This document shows, piece by piece, positions 11,340 to 23,760 of a stretch of 64,000 nucleotides of DNA; position 1 is the first letter of the stretch, and every line of letters begins with the position of its first letter. The notes below the pieces were generated by a model. The model saw nothing but the letters and a program-made list of their open reading frames with translations. It ran no database searches and was not told the origin of the DNA. Source of the DNA: Chlorocebus sabaeus (Eukaryota > Chordata > Mammalia > Primates > Cercopithecidae); assembly GCF_047675955.1 (NCBI RefSeq), contig NC_132927.1, positions 63,035,702 through 63,099,701 of the forward strand, read 5' to 3'. A program made the position numbers and the translations under genes.

Positions 11340-12969
11340 TTCTGCCCCTGGCCCCTCCAAAACCTCATGTTCTCATATTTCAAAACACAATCATGCCTTT
11401 CCAACACAATCATGATTTCAAAACACAATCATGCCTTACCACTTAAGACTTAAGTGCCCCTAAGTCTTGACTCATTCTAGCATTATATTAACCCAAAAGT
11501 CCAAGTCCAAAGTCTAATGTGAGACAAGGCAAGTCCTGTAAAATTAAACACAAGTTAGTTCCTTCCAAGATACAATGGAGTTATACAGGCACTAGATAAA
11601 TATGTCTGTTCCAAATAGGAGAAATTGGCCAAAACAAAGGGCCCACAGGCCTCTTGCCACTCCTAAATCCAGTAGGGCAGTCAATAAATATTAAAGTTCC
11701 AAAATACGCTTTAATTCCATGTCTCACATCCAGATCATGCTGATGCAAGAGGTGGACTCTCATGGTCTTAGCTCTACCCCTATGGCTTTCCACCCTCCTG
11801 GATGCTTTCACAGGCTTGCATTGAGTGTCTGCAGTTTTTCCAAAAGCACAATGCAAACTCTCAATGAATCTACCATTCTGAGGTCTGCAGGATGGTGGTC
11901 TTCTTCTCAGAGCTTTACTAGGTAGTGCCCCAGTGGGGACTCTGTGTGGGAGCTCCAACCTCATGTTTCTCTTCTGCAATGCTCTAGCAGAGATCTTCCA
12001 TGAGGACTCCATCCCTGCAGCAAACTTCTGCCTGGACATGCAGGAATTTCTATACATCCTCTGAAATCTAGACAGAGGTTCCCAAACCTCTTGACTTCTG
12101 TGCACCAAAAGTCCCAACACCATGTGGAAGCCACCAAGCCTTGGCACTTGCAGCGTCTGAAGCAACAGCTTCAACTGAATGTTGGCCCCTTTAGCCATAG
12201 CTAACACTCAGCACACCAAGTCCTGAAACTGCACAAAGCAGCAAGATCCTGAGCCTGGCCCATGAAGCCATTTTTTCCTCCTATGCCTCCAGGCCTGTGA
12301 CAGGAGTGGATTCCTTGAGACCTCTGACGTGACATGAAGACATTTTGCCCATTGTCTTGGCAATTAACATTTGGCTCCTCATTACTTATCCAAATTTCTG
12401 CAGCCCATTTGAATTTTATTTTCAGAAAATGGGTTTTTCTCTTCTATCACATCATCAGGCTACAAATTTTCTAAACTTTTGTGCTCTGCTTCCCTTTTAA
12501 ACATAAGTTCCAATTTCAAACCATCTCTTTGTGAATGCATATAACTGAATTCTTTTATGAGCATCCAGATCACATCTTGTATGCTTTGCTGCTTTGGAAT
12601 TTCTTCTGCCAGATATTCTAAATCATCTCTCACAAGTTCAAAGTTCCACAGATCTCTAGGACAGGGTCAAAATGCCACCAGTCTTTTTGCTAGAGCGTAG
12701 CAAGAGTGATTTTTGCTCCAGTTCCCAAGAAGTTCCTCATCTCCATCTGAGACCACCTCAGCCTGGACTTCATTGTTCACATCACTATCAGCATTTTGGT
12801 CAAAATTATTCAACAAGTATCTAGGAAGCTCCAACTTTCCCACATCTTCCTGTCTTCTTCTGACCTCTCCAAGCTGTTCCAATCTCCGCCTGTTACCCAG
12901 TTCCAATGTTGCTTCCACATTTTCAAGTGTCTTTAAAGCAGTGCCCTACTCTCTGTGGTACCAATTTAA
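11340..12969 (-). pseudogene. MaLR internal region with gag-like remnant frames
   Basis: THE1-type internal sequence read from 12969 down to 11340. Two residual frames remain: 12918-12667 (83 codons, contains SDGDEEL) and 12207-11581 (208 codons). Both correspond to frames in the plus-strand MaLR copies at 33852-35425 and 50712-52360. MaLR internal regions carry a decayed gag-like ORF and no polymerase. Stops separate the two frames here, so no product is expected. Confidence 0.8.
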
Positions 12970-13330
12970 TGTGCTAGTCTGTTTTCACACTGCTTTAAAG
13001 AAATACCAAAAAAAAAAGGTTTAATTGACTCACAGTTTTACATGGCTGGGAGACCTCAGAAAACTTACAATCATGGTAGAAGGTGAAGGGAAACATGGAC
13101 CTTCCTCACATGGCAGCAGGAGAGAGAAGGGTGACGAGCAAAGTGGGAACAGCTCCTTATAAAACTATCAAATATTATAAGAACTCACTCATCACCACAA
13201 GAACAGCATGGGAGAAACTGCCTTCATGATCCAATCAACTCCCACTGGGTTCCTCCCTTGACACATGGGGATTATGGAGATTATAATTTGAGATGAGAAT
13301 TGGGTGGGGACACAAAGCCAAGCCACATTA
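12970..13330 (-). repeat. MaLR 5' LTR
   Basis: 361-bp LTR, reverse orientation, partner of 10970-11339. The LTR would supply the element's promoter and polyadenylation signals. Confidence 0.9.
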
Positions 13331-14050
13331 TAAGCATAGCTACTTCTGGTCTTTTTTGGTGTCCATTGGTGTATAATATCTTTTTCTGTCCCTTTATTTT
13401 CAGTCTATGTGTGTTTCATAAGTGAAATGTGTTTCTTGTAGGCAATAGATTGATGGGTCTTTTAAAAAAATCCATTTAGCCACTCAATATCATTTGATTG
13501 GAGAGTTTAGTCCATTTATATTCAATATTATTTATAAGCAGGAACTTTCTCCTACCATTTTGCTGTTTGTTTACTTGTTGCTTTGTGGTCTTCTCTTCCT
13601 TCTTTTCTTCCTTCCTGCCTTCCTTTTAGTGAAGGTGGTTTTCTCTGCTGATATGTTTTGGCTTCTTGCTTTTCATTTTTTGTGTATCTGTGATGTGTTT
13701 TTTGATTTGAGGTTACCACGAGTCTTGCAAAATATCTTATAACCCACTATTATTTTAAATGGATAACACTGATTGCGTAACCAAACAAGTAAAAGGAAAA
13801 TAAAAACTCCACATATTAACTTCATCCCCTTGGCTTCTAACTTCTGTGTTTCTATTTATACCTTATTGTTTATGACTTGAAGCATTGTAGGAATTATTTT
13901 TGATTGGTTCATCTTTTAGTCTTTCTACTTAAAATAACAGTAGCTTACATGCCACAATTACAATATTATAGTATTCTGTGTACTTACCCTCACCAGTAAT
14001 TTTTGCATCTTCAGATGATTTCTTATTGCTCATAAAGAGCTAAAGGAATG
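13331..14050 (-). mobile_element. Old L1 continuation beyond MaLR insertion
   Basis: Reverse L1 ORF2/endonuclease-region sequence resuming the outer element, legible to about 14050 with growing divergence. Total outer L1 sequence in the stack, excluding later insertions, is about 4.4 kb. Confidence 0.7.
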
Positions 14051-14502
14051 TAACTTTGTTTATATATTTAACAATTACCTGACTATTAGGCATTTGTGGG
14101 ACTCCATTTGTTTTTTATATGTTTAAATGATATTATAATAAGTATTCTTGCCTGAAAGAATTTGTATTAGTTTCAGACTATTTGCTTAGGTGAAATTTCT
14201 CAAGATTGAATTACTGAATTTATATGAGGCAATTTGCCACAGGGATCTGTCCTGATGTAATTGTGTGAGTTGGTAAAGCACTCTTTATAGAGCTATTGTC
14301 CTCATGTCTGATGCTGGAGCTTGGAGTCTGAAGGACAAGCAGTCAGGAAGTGAAAATGGATTTGGAATAGTGAGTAAGAGCAAGAGGAAGTCGTGAGATA
14401 AATTACATGTATCCCTGACTGAAACCTGACGAATATACAGAAAAAGACAAGAGAAAACATAAAATGCATAAAATATGATAACAATAATGAAGGTTAATTC
14501 TT
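14051..14502. other. Unassigned sequence
   Basis: No family recognised. The overlapping short minus-strand frames in 14285-14506 lack any known motif. Confidence 0.4.
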
Positions 14503-14720
14503 TCAAAGCATTTACTACATCCAGACACTGTTATAAATACCTAATACATAATAAAACATGTAATTTTCCACAATTAAATGAGGAATTAATTAATATTTAC
14601 ACTAAATAGCATAAAGCTCTGTGAGATTAATGCTATTCTCCTTTTCATTGATGAGAAAAATTGAGACAGAGTGATATTAAGTAACTACCAGAGGATTCTT
14701 AGATGATGTGTTTTTTCCCT
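14503..14720 (-). mobile_element. MIR SINE
   Basis: Diverged MIR read in reverse. The 'actacatccagacactgtta' block and the later 'attgatgagaaaaattgag' block correspond, in order, to the MIR 3' half and its core. Confidence 0.65.
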
Positions 14721-15570
14721 TGGTAATTTTGAATTAAAACATAAAAGAAGTAATGCCTTCATTTACTACTATGTTTTTGTTTTGTTTTCATTTATTCTTA
14801 GATACCTTCTATAGTCAAAACATGATCATAAGTGGACATCTGCTGTTAGCCAATCTGAACCAGCATAAGGGGTTGAAGGCAGGAAAGGATGATTGTCATT
14901 CTCAATTTGAAATTTCTGACATAATCTTGAACAACTAGACTTTTAAAACTTTATTTTCCTTATTGTTATGTAGTGTGTCTACTGTGTATATGTGTTTTTT
15001 AAAAATACTGTGCATTTATTTACAAATTTTTGAACCTGTTATCAGTGAAGAAAGCTGAGTGTTTTGTTGCAAAATTTGGAAAAATAAGAACAAAAGGAGA
15101 GTAGGAAGTCTCTCTTTGTGATGTATAAAAGCATTAATTAAACTTTAGTAGATATATTTGAACCTGTTTTAACTCCCCAAATTCAACCTGTAGAAACAAG
15201 GTTAAAACAACAAAAAAATTACTTAATATAGAATGATAAATTAATGTGTCCTGAATGCAGGGACATAGTCAGACTAAAAAAAAAATAGTAAGTGTAGGAA
15301 CCCAAGATGATGCCTAGAGATTCTAATTTAATACATTGCTGGAGTCAGGGAATCTATATTTTCAAAATACTTAGATATATCTAAAATATAACTGACTTGG
15401 GAACTATTACTCTTGGCATCAGTGAGGTTCATTGAAGTTTTAAAACCAGTGATATAAAAGAATCAGATCTGTATTTCAGAATGACCATTTTTTCTTCCTT
15501 TGCCATATTGGAGAATGAATTAAAATAGAAAAAAAAAGAGTCTAAGTAAATTTATAAATTAATATTTATA
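14721..15570. other. Unassigned AT-rich sequence
   Basis: Nothing recognised as gene or repeat. The small frame at 14753-14938 has no motif support. Confidence 0.4.
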
Positions 15571-15896
15571 TGGGGCATAAGGGCTCACGCCTGTAATTCC
15601 AGCACTTTGGGAGTCCGAGGCGGGTGGATCACTTGAGGCCAGCAGTCCAAGACTAGCCTGGCCAACATGGCAAAACCTCATCTATAAAAAATAATAATAA
15701 TAATAATAAATAAAAAATAAAAATAAAAAAATTTGCCAGGGGTTGTGGTGCACACGGGTGATAGCAGCTACTTTGGAGGCTGAGGCACGAGAACCGCTTG
15801 AACCGCAGGATGGAGGGTGCAGTGAGCCAAGATCCTGCCACTGCACGCTGCACTCCTCCAACCTGAGTTACAGAGTCAGACTACGTCTCAAAAAAA
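15571..15896 (+). mobile_element. Old Alu (AluJ/S-like), diverged
   Basis: Both Alu monomers are present with many changes. The middle A-rich linker has expanded into an AAT/AAAAT tract at 15686-15732, and a short duplication of 'gcactgc' type lies near the 3' end (about 15840-15855). Confidence 0.9.
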
Positions 15897-16139
15897 TGAC
15901 AGAAATCTAATGTTTCCTGAGAAGATAAGATACAGCTTCTTTATATATAAGTAAAATATTTTTTATATCAGTATGTGAAATAGATCTACATTAGAGTTGA
16001 TTCTCAAGATTGTGCAAAGTAGACCTTTACATTAACCTTAATTTATAAACAAAGAAATCCAAACTTTCTGCCTCTAAGACTCACCTTGTTATAGAAGATT
16101 TATGGCTTCTTCCTTACCAGGCATTTGGTGGTAAGAGGC

Positions 16140-16345
16140 CCTGAGTTTGTATATTGCCAGAGTCAGTCTTAACTTTGTGTTACAAGGCAAGACATTTATT
16201 TTCTCAAATCCTCAGCTTGTAATTTTATAAAAAAGAGATAATAAACCAGTATCTTTTAAATTAGATGTAAGAAATAATAAAATAGGGAATATGCTCAGCT
16301 CGTTTTTGACACATGTTAAGAATTATTACTATAGCTAATACTACA
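16140..16345 (+). mobile_element. MIR SINE (diverged)
   Basis: A weak match to MIR in forward orientation: a 'ttgccagagtcagtcttaac'-like 5' part, then a 'ctcaaatcctcagctt' core and a 3' AT-rich portion. Divergence is high. Confidence 0.5.
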
Positions 16346-17097
16346 TCAATGATCATAAAAGTTAAAAATCTTTATTAATTACATTTATTTTTTCCATTTA
16401 AATGCTAGAAACAGGTAGCGTTCTCAAATATACGTGGAGTAAGAGAGAAACATGGAGCACAAACTTCATTTTCAGTCACTTTGCATCTATTTATAATCAT
16501 GATCCTTGGGAAATTATCAAATGCAGTGCTTCTGAAAGTTTTATGTACATACAAGACACCTGAAATTTTGTGACAATGGAGATTCCAGTGTCATGTGTCA
16601 GAGTGGGACCTGAGGTTCTGTTTCTCTAATACTCAATAACATGAGTGCTGTTGGCCCTTAGTGCTAGGTTAGTAGCAAGGATGTAGATGATGCTTGACAC
16701 TACACATGAAGCAAGTGAACCCCAGCTGGAGGAATAACCTGAGGAGCCCCAGAACTATTTAGGAGCTGAGCCAAAAATAACCCCACACAACACTGCCAAT
16801 GTTCTTCTCTTCTCACTTTGCCATTAAGGCTTCCACTTGAACCAAAGAGTACTTCCAAATTTGCAGCTGGCTATGCAGTTCCTTGGGCATGTTGTTCTAC
16901 TTATGTATTTCTATATATTAAATAAACATACAATGTTGGGCACAGACCACTGAATTAAATTCACAATATAATAATAGGTTATGATGAGTAATCATTGAAA
17001 ATTTAGTTGATGCTTAACAACTGTTTGGTGCATCAAGGAGTTTCTCACTTCTTTGGGTAGATCCTAATTTCTGTCTGAGATCATACTAATGCCTGAA
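16346..17097. other. Unassigned sequence
   Basis: No repeat or gene recognised by eye. Confidence 0.4.
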
Positions 17098-17960
17098 GAA
17101 CATTGCTTTTCATTTCTGGTAATACAGGTCTGCTGCTAATGAATCCCTTCAGCTTTTGCTTGTTTAAAAATGTCTCTATTTTGCCTTCCTTTTTGAAAGA
17201 TGTTTTCACTATATATAGAATTGCACTGATAGTTTCCTTTTTTCAACACTTTAAAAGCATCTCTTCATTTTCTCCTTCCCTGAACAGCTTTTGAAAAGAA
17301 TTCTGCTGTGATTTTTATCTTTGTACTTCTATAATGTGATGGGGCTATTTCTCTTGCTGCTTTAAAAAATGTTCTAATTATTATTTTTTTTTTTTTTTGG
17401 AGACGGAGTCTCGCTCTGTTGCCCAGGCTGGAGAGCAGTGGCCGGATCTCAGCTCACTGCAAGCTCCGCCTCCCGGGTTCACGCCATTCTCCTGCCTCAG
17501 CCTCCCGAGTAGCTGGGATTACAGGCGCCCGCCAACTCACCCAGCTAGTTTTTCGTATTTTTAGTAGAGACAGGGTTTCACCGTATTAGCCAGGATGGTC
17601 TCGATCTCCTGACCTCGTGATCCACCCGTCTCGGCCTCCCAAAGTGCTGGGATTACAGGCTTGAGCCACCGCACCCGGCCCTAATTATTTTTTATTTTCA
17701 GCATTCGGCTTATGTTATTTCTAGAATAATTATTTTGTTCTTTTTGCATTTGTTGCATCTGTCTATCTATATAATTTTGGTGTTCTCTGTGTGTCTTGGA
17801 TCTGTGGGTTGTTGTCTTTCATTAATTTTCTAAAGTTCTTTCTTGATTGTTACCATTTCAAATACGTTTGCCTCCATATATATTTTTCTCTTTTTTGCCA
17901 TGTCTTTTATAAGTATACATATCATTAGAAATTGTTTCACAGCTCTTGTATGATTTGCTC
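17098..17960 (-). mobile_element. L1M fragment (5' half region), interrupted by AluY
   Basis: Decayed L1 sequence in reverse orientation resembling the ORF1/early ORF2 region of L1M elements: 'ctcttgctgctttaaaa', then 'gtgtcttggatctgtgggtt'. It is split by the Alu at 17383-17680. Confidence 0.6.
17383..17680 (-). mobile_element. Young AluY, cercopithecid type
   Basis: Full-length reverse Alu with clean poly-T and a 9-bp duplication, ctaattatt, at 17374-17382 and 17681-17689. It carries the complement of ggctcaagcctg (cttgagcc near 17662) and gagacggg (cccgtctc near 17627), the same diagnostic changes as the copies at 8118 and 44869. Confidence 0.95.
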
Positions 17961-18019
17961 AATTTTTAAATTGAAATTATTACTGAGACAATTGTAGATT
18001 AGGATATTTCATATATCTT

Positions 18020-21000
18020 TTACTTAATTTTCCCTAGTGGTAACATCTCACAAGCATTTTGTGTTGTATTTCAGCCAAAATATTGGTATATAATCCATTT
18101 ATCGTGTTCAGAGTTTTTCAGTTTTACTTGTACTTATTATGGGTGTGTGTATTTAGTTCTATAAAATTTTAGAACATGTATAGATTTGTTTCCCACATCT
18201 CAGTTAAGACACAGAAGAGCTCCATTACTGCCAGGACCCCTAGTATTCCTCTTTAATAACCCATATATCTCCCTTCCCTCTCCCTTCATTATTAACACTC
18301 AATAACCAATAATATGTTATCCATTTATAAAATATTGTCATTTCAAACATGTTGTGTAAATGGAATCATGATTTATGTAACCTTTTGGGATTGACTTGTC
18401 TTTAACTCCTCATATATCTCTGGAGATTCAACCAAGTTGCTGCAAATATGAGTTGTTCATTTATTTGTAATAATATGAGCTGACTAGAGGAAATACTGAA
18501 TAGTATTTTGTGGTTTGTATGTACCACGATTGGTTTAACTATTTACCTTATGGGTTTTCTCTAGTTTTTGGCCACTATAAATAAAGCTGCAATGAACATT
18601 TGTATACAGGTTTCTATGCCAACATGAATGTTTATTTCTTTAGAATAAAAGCCCAGGAGTATAATTATTGGGTCATATGATATGCTTTGATTTTTAAGAA
18701 ATTTACAAAATGTTTTCCAAATTGCCTGCACTGTTTTATTTTCCCATTAGTAAGGCGTGAGTGATCAGTTCCCTGCATCTGTATCAGCAATTTTTGTTGT
18801 CCTTAGTTTTTTTTTTTTAATTTTAGACATTATGATAGGGATGTAGTTATATCTCACTGCGCTTTTAATTTGCTTTTTCCTGAGAAATAATGATGTTAAG
18901 CATCTTCTAATGAGCTTATTTGTAATCTATATGTATTTATACATAGCTTTTGCTCATTTACTAATTGTGTTGTTTATAAGTTGTTTGGTTTTTTATTGCT
19001 GAATTTTAAGAGTCCTTTACATATTCAAAATATCAGTCCTCTGTCAAATATGTAGTTTGCAAATTTTTTATGTCACTCTGTAGCTTTTCTGTTATGCCTT
19101 TAACAGTCTTTCATAAAGAAAACGTTTTTAATTTTGATCAACTTCCATTTACTAATTTTTCCTTCTGGTATAATTAAGAACTATGTCTACCTCTAGATAG
19201 GGTTTTGTCTTTTATTCTAAAAGATTTTACTTTTTTCCCTAAAAGTTTTATAATTTTACATTTTACATTTAAATGTATGGTCCATTTTGAGTTTATTTTT
19301 CCAAAAAGTGTTAGACAAGTTCAAATTTCTTTTTTTTTTTTTTTTTTTTGGCCTATGGATTTTCCATTGTTTCAACACAATTTGTTGAAGACTTTCTTCC
19401 TCCATTGAATTGCCTTTGCAGCGTTGTCAAAAATCAGTGGAGCAAATCTCTTTAAGTCTATTCTGGTTCTCTATTCTGTTCCATTAATCTATGCATCTAT
19501 CTTTCCATCAATTTCATACTACCTTGCTTATTGTAACTATATAGTAAGCCTTATGTAGATTGATTCTCCCTCTTTTATTCTACTGTCTCAAGACTATTTT
19601 AGCTATTCTAGTGCTGTAACTTTCCATATAAAGTTTACTATATACTTGTCTTCATCTACAAAAAACACTGCTAGAATTTTAACACAAAATGCATTAATCC
19701 TATTGATCAATGTTGGGGCAATTGAATCTTTACTGTACTGATTTGTCCAATCTATGAATGTTGTAGGTCACCCTATATATTTAGATCTTCCTTGAAATTT
19801 TTTATCAGCAGTTTTTAATGTTCAGAACGTAGATCCTGTATATATTGTTAAGTTTATATTAGTATTTCATTCTCTTTAGAGAGATGTTAAATGGTTTTAT
19901 GTCTATAATTGCAGTTTCCACAGACCTATTTTTAGTATATAAATATATGATTGATTTTTGTGTGTTAGTCTTCTATCCTGCAATCTTGCTCAATCAGTTC
20001 TGGGAAATGTTCTGCAGAGACCATCATGTTATATACAAAAAGACTTTTATTTCTTCCCAATCTGTGTGTTCTATTTCTTGCTTGATTACAGTAGTTATAA
20101 CATGAAGAACTATGTTGAATAGAAGTGGTGAAAATAGACATACTTATCTTTTTCTCGGTATCAGAGGGAAACCATTCAGTCTTTCACCATTAAATCTGAT
20201 TGCTTTAGGATTTAATAGAATGTTATTTTTTTCTTCAATTGATAGAATTGTGTTTGTTTTTTTTTTTTTTTCTCTAGCTTGTTGATATAGTGGATTATAC
20301 TGAAATCAATAAAGTAAATTTCACTTTGTTATGGTGTATTATTTTTTCACGAATTGTTGGGCTTGATTTTCTAATATTCTGTTGAATAGTTTTGCCTCTA
20401 AATTCATGAGGAATATTAGTCTGTGGTTTTGTTTCTTTTTTTGGACTGCCATTGCCTGGTTTTGTTATTGAGATAATATCGACTTCATAAAATTAGTTCG
20501 GAAGTTTTCCCTTATCTTCCATATTCTGGAATAGATTGTGTAGAAATACTGCTAATTCTTTAACTGTCTGATACTTTTCCTGGTGAAACCATCTGATCTG
20601 AAGTCCCCTCTCCTTCTGTGTTCTTTCCTCTTTTTTCTTTTTTTGGACAAAGTCTTGCTCTGTGGTCCAAGCAGCAATTCCTGCTACTCTGGAGGTTGAG
20701 GCATGAGATTCGCTCCCAAAACAAAACAAAAATAAAAACAGGTTGGAGCGCAGTGGTGCGGTCTCGGCTCACTGCAACATCTATCTCCCAGATTTAAGCT
20801 CTTCTCCTGCCTCAGCCTCCCCAGTAGCTGGGATTACAGCCACGTGCTACCACACCCTACTAATTTTTGTATTTTTAGTGGAGAGAGGGTTTTGTCATGT
20901 TGGCCAGGCGGGTCTGGAACTCCTGACCCCAGGTGATCCACCCGCCTCGACCTCCCAAAGTTCTGAGACTACAGGCATGAGCCACCACGACCTGCCTGGA

Positions 21001-21080
21001 GATTTCTTTTACAGGAAATTTTTAATGGTCAATTCAACTCATTTAATGGTTATAGGACTATATGTTTAATATTTTGTGTT
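18020..21080 (-). mobile_element. Old L1M element, 3'UTR through ORF2
   Basis: Reverse L1 sequence of an old subfamily. The 3'UTR lies at about 18020-18560, followed by successive ORF2 blocks to 20636; after an Alu insertion it resumes at 20999-21080. Stops and indels are frequent and no frame is usable. Confidence 0.75.
20637..20998 (-). mobile_element. Alu with an internal inverted segment
   Basis: The outer parts are reverse-oriented Alu: the right-monomer end at 20637-20669, then 20740-20998 through to the 5' end. Between them, about 20670-20739 holds roughly 70 bp in the opposite orientation, containing 'ctactctggaggttgaggca' and an A-rich end. That matches forward Alu sequence from the region complementary to 20800-20840. 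Normally the sequence at 20669 would continue directly into 20740. Confidence 0.85.
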
Positions 21081-21120
21081 TGTGTACGTATGTGTACGTG
21101 TGTGTGTGTGTGTGTGTGTT
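21078..21120. repeat. (TG)n microsatellite
   Basis: TG/TACG tract immediately next to the poly-T of the following reverse Alu. Confidence 0.85.
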
Positions 21121-21410
21121 GTTTGTTTTGAGACTGAGTTTTGATCTATCACCCAGGCTAAAGTGCAGTGGTGCGATCTCAGCTCACTGCACCTCCACCT
21201 CCTGAGTTCAAGTGATTCTCGTGCCTTGGCCTCCTGAATAGCTGGGATTATAGGCGCGCACCACCATGCCCAGCTGATTTTTGTATTTTTAGTAGAGACG
21301 GGTTTTCACCATGTTGCCCAGGCTAGCCTTGAACTCTTGACCTCAGGTGATCCACCTGCCTCGGCCTCCCAAAGTAGTGGGATTACAGGAGTGAGCCACC
21401 TCACCCAGCC
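21121..21410 (-). mobile_element. Alu (AluS-like), full-length
   Basis: Reverse-oriented Alu from a short poly-T to the complement of the Alu 5' end at 21410. TG-rich sequence on both sides makes the duplication ambiguous. Confidence 0.93.
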
Positions 21411-22654
21411 TTGTGTGTGGTTTTTTTATTTAGGAAACAATCAAGATAAAAATGTATGTTGACATAAATTTTTATAATTGATTCAAAATGATGTAAAAAA
21501 CATGAAATAGCAACCATAGTCAAATTTTCAAAGGGCTTAGAAGGCCTACCTTTATGAGTGGCACACAGGTCAGGTTTTATTAGTTATTTCTGCCAAACTT
21601 TCTAGATAGGAGAAAAGACATAAAACAGTCTCATTTATGGACAGACTTTTCAAAATTATAAATATAATATTGGAGAATTGCAACCTTCAGGTATCAAATA
21701 GATAATAAGGGAAAAAAAATGTTTTTCTCAGGCTTTCAAGAATGTTTCCACATTAGGAACTCTACCAATATCATTTAAATTGCAGTGTAATACTGGTAAA
21801 CTAGTGATAAAACTCACTGCTTATAGTCAATATAATAAGCTGCTTAGAAAATTTAAAAAAATTATCTAGAATTTTGTTAGGATTAATGAGGAAGTTCAGT
21901 ACATAAGAAATATTTTAAAAATAAACAAAATTTGATAACAAAATACAATGCAAAAATAAATTCCATTTAAATAAACACAATAACAGAATACACTTAGAAA
22001 TGAATCTCAAATGATATATGTAAACGGTATTTGAAACAAACAAAATTTTTGTAAATGACATGAAATAAAGCTTAAACAGCGAGATACCTCAAGTTTGTGA
22101 ATTATAACACCTAATATTATAACATTATCAATTCTTCCAAATTAATCTACAGTGTCAATACAGAGTCACAGAGTCAACAAGATTTTAAAATATATTTGAG
22201 AAACTGATTCTTAAATTTATGTGGAAGTCAAAATGTGTCCGGAATAGCCAAATAAATTTTGAAGAAAGAAATTCCAAATATATTTTCTAAAATGTATAAA
22301 AATGCAGTTGGAGGATAAGGCATTTAGGATGGTTTTACATAGGCCCTATACTATACCTTAGATTCACAAAATACAGTAGTTCACAAGTAGATCAATGTAT
22401 AAATTCAAACAGGTTATAACTGAGGCAGAATTTTAAATCAATCACAGGATGGTCACTTATTTGCTAAATTGGAGGAAACAGTTAGATTCATACCTCTCAC
22501 TATTGATATACACAACAAATTCCAGATGGAGATAAATACTAACCAAACCACATAGGTACTATAAGAAAGCACAGGATAGTCCTCTTAGGATTATTTGGAC
22601 GGAAGCCTTTCCAATATAATGCACAACATGAACAATCTATAAAGAAGCACATGG

Positions 22655-22921
22655 GGGCCTGGCACGGTGGCTCATGCCTGTAATCCCAACACTTTGGGAG
22701 GCCGAGGCGGGAGGATCACTAGGTCAGGAGATGGAGATCATCCTGGCTAACATGGTGAAACCGCGTCTCTACTAAAAAAAAAATATTAGCCAGGCGCGGT
22801 GGCGGGCGCCTGTAGTCCCAGCTACTCGGGAGGCTGAGGCAGGAGAATGGCGTGAACCCGGGAGGCGGAGCTTGCAGTGAGCCGAGATACCGCCACTGCG
22901 AGACTCGGTCTCAAAAAAAAA
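22655..22921 (+). mobile_element. AluY with internal 3' deletion
   Basis: Forward Alu flanked by an imperfect duplication, aaagaagcacatgg / aaagaagtacctgg, at 22641-22654 and 22922-22935. About 25 bases of the right monomer ('actccagcctgggcgacaga') are missing at 22898, where 'gccactgc' joins directly to 'gagactc'. Confidence 0.93.
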
Positions 22922-23540
22922 AAAGAAGTACCTGGATCAATTTGACAAATTATATTTCCTATAGCATAAAATAATAGTAAACAATGACAAAAGATAGTTG
23001 ATAGACTGTAAAAAAAAATTTGCAACATGTATAACAGAAAAAGGATTAATATTGATAATGCAAAAATTCTTACAAGTTAAAAATAAACAAATACCCCAGG
23101 AGAGGTAAGGACAAAAGATAAAGGTGGGAAATTCACAAAAGAAATGCAAATAGGCAATATTCCTATGAAAATATTTGCAGCTTTACCAGTAGTCAGGGAA
23201 ATGCAAACTGAGACAATGAACACTATTTCTTTCCCACTCATCAAGCTAACAAAATGTTACAAGATTTACTATTACGTAGACCGAGGAGGATTCAAATAAC
23301 ACATTGAGGTAGGAATTAGTTTAAGAATAATTTCTGGAAGGCAATGACAATTTTAATAAATGAAAACTTTTATGGAGAAATTTTATTTTTTAAGAATCTA
23401 TCCTATTTCACAAGTGCACAAAGATCCGTGTACAAAAATGGTTATTGAAATGTTATTTTTTAATAATGAACAATTGAAGGCAAACTCAATGTTCATCAAT
23501 AAGGCTGGAGAAAAAACAACCAAAATATAAGACATACTAG

Positions 23541-23695
23541 GCCAGGCACTGTGGCTTAGTACTTTGGGAGGCCGAGATGGGTGGATCGCTTCACCACAGG
23601 AGTTCCACATCAGCCTGGGCAACTTGGCAAAAACCCATCTCTACCGAAAATACAAAAATTAGCTAGGCATGGTGGTGCTCACCTGTAGTCACAAA
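23541..23695 (+). mobile_element. 3'-truncated, tail-less Alu
   Basis: Forward Alu sequence ending inside the right monomer at 'cacctgtagtc' with no A-tail. A 15-20-base deletion lies near the 5' end (after 'ctgtggct'). No clear duplication was found. Confidence 0.85.
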
Positions 23696-23709
23696 AAGTA
23701 TATACACAC

Positions 23710-23760
23710 AGATGGATAGATAGGCAGATAGATAGATAGATGATAGATAGAGAGAGAGAT
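23710..23760. repeat. (GATA)n/(GA)n microsatellite
   Basis: Imperfect GATA units grading into GA units. Confidence 0.9.

Larger units (their letters stand above)
10970..13330 (-). mobile_element. Complete MaLR (THE1/MST-type) LTR retrotransposon
   Basis: The LTRs at 10970-11339 (3' LTR) and 12970-13330 (5' LTR) both begin, on the plus strand, tgta/tgtg then ttagtcc/ctagtct, and end in the complement of the MaLR tgatatggtttgg start. About 1.63 kb of internal sequence lies between. The presumed 5-bp duplications are tgaac (10965-10969) and taagc (13331-13335), matching at three of five positions. Surrounding L1 sequence continues across the site (atagctacttctgg at 13336), which supports these borders. 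MaLRs are non-autonomous ERVL-related elements. Confidence 0.93.

Noticed and set aside
11581..12207. 208-codon minus-strand frame considered as a host gene
   Set aside because: It lies wholly inside the MaLR internal region and has counterparts in the other two MaLR copies.
23710..23760. Regularly spaced short repeats considered as a CRISPR-like array
   Set aside because: Tetranucleotide microsatellite without spacers; the sequence is a primate nuclear genome.
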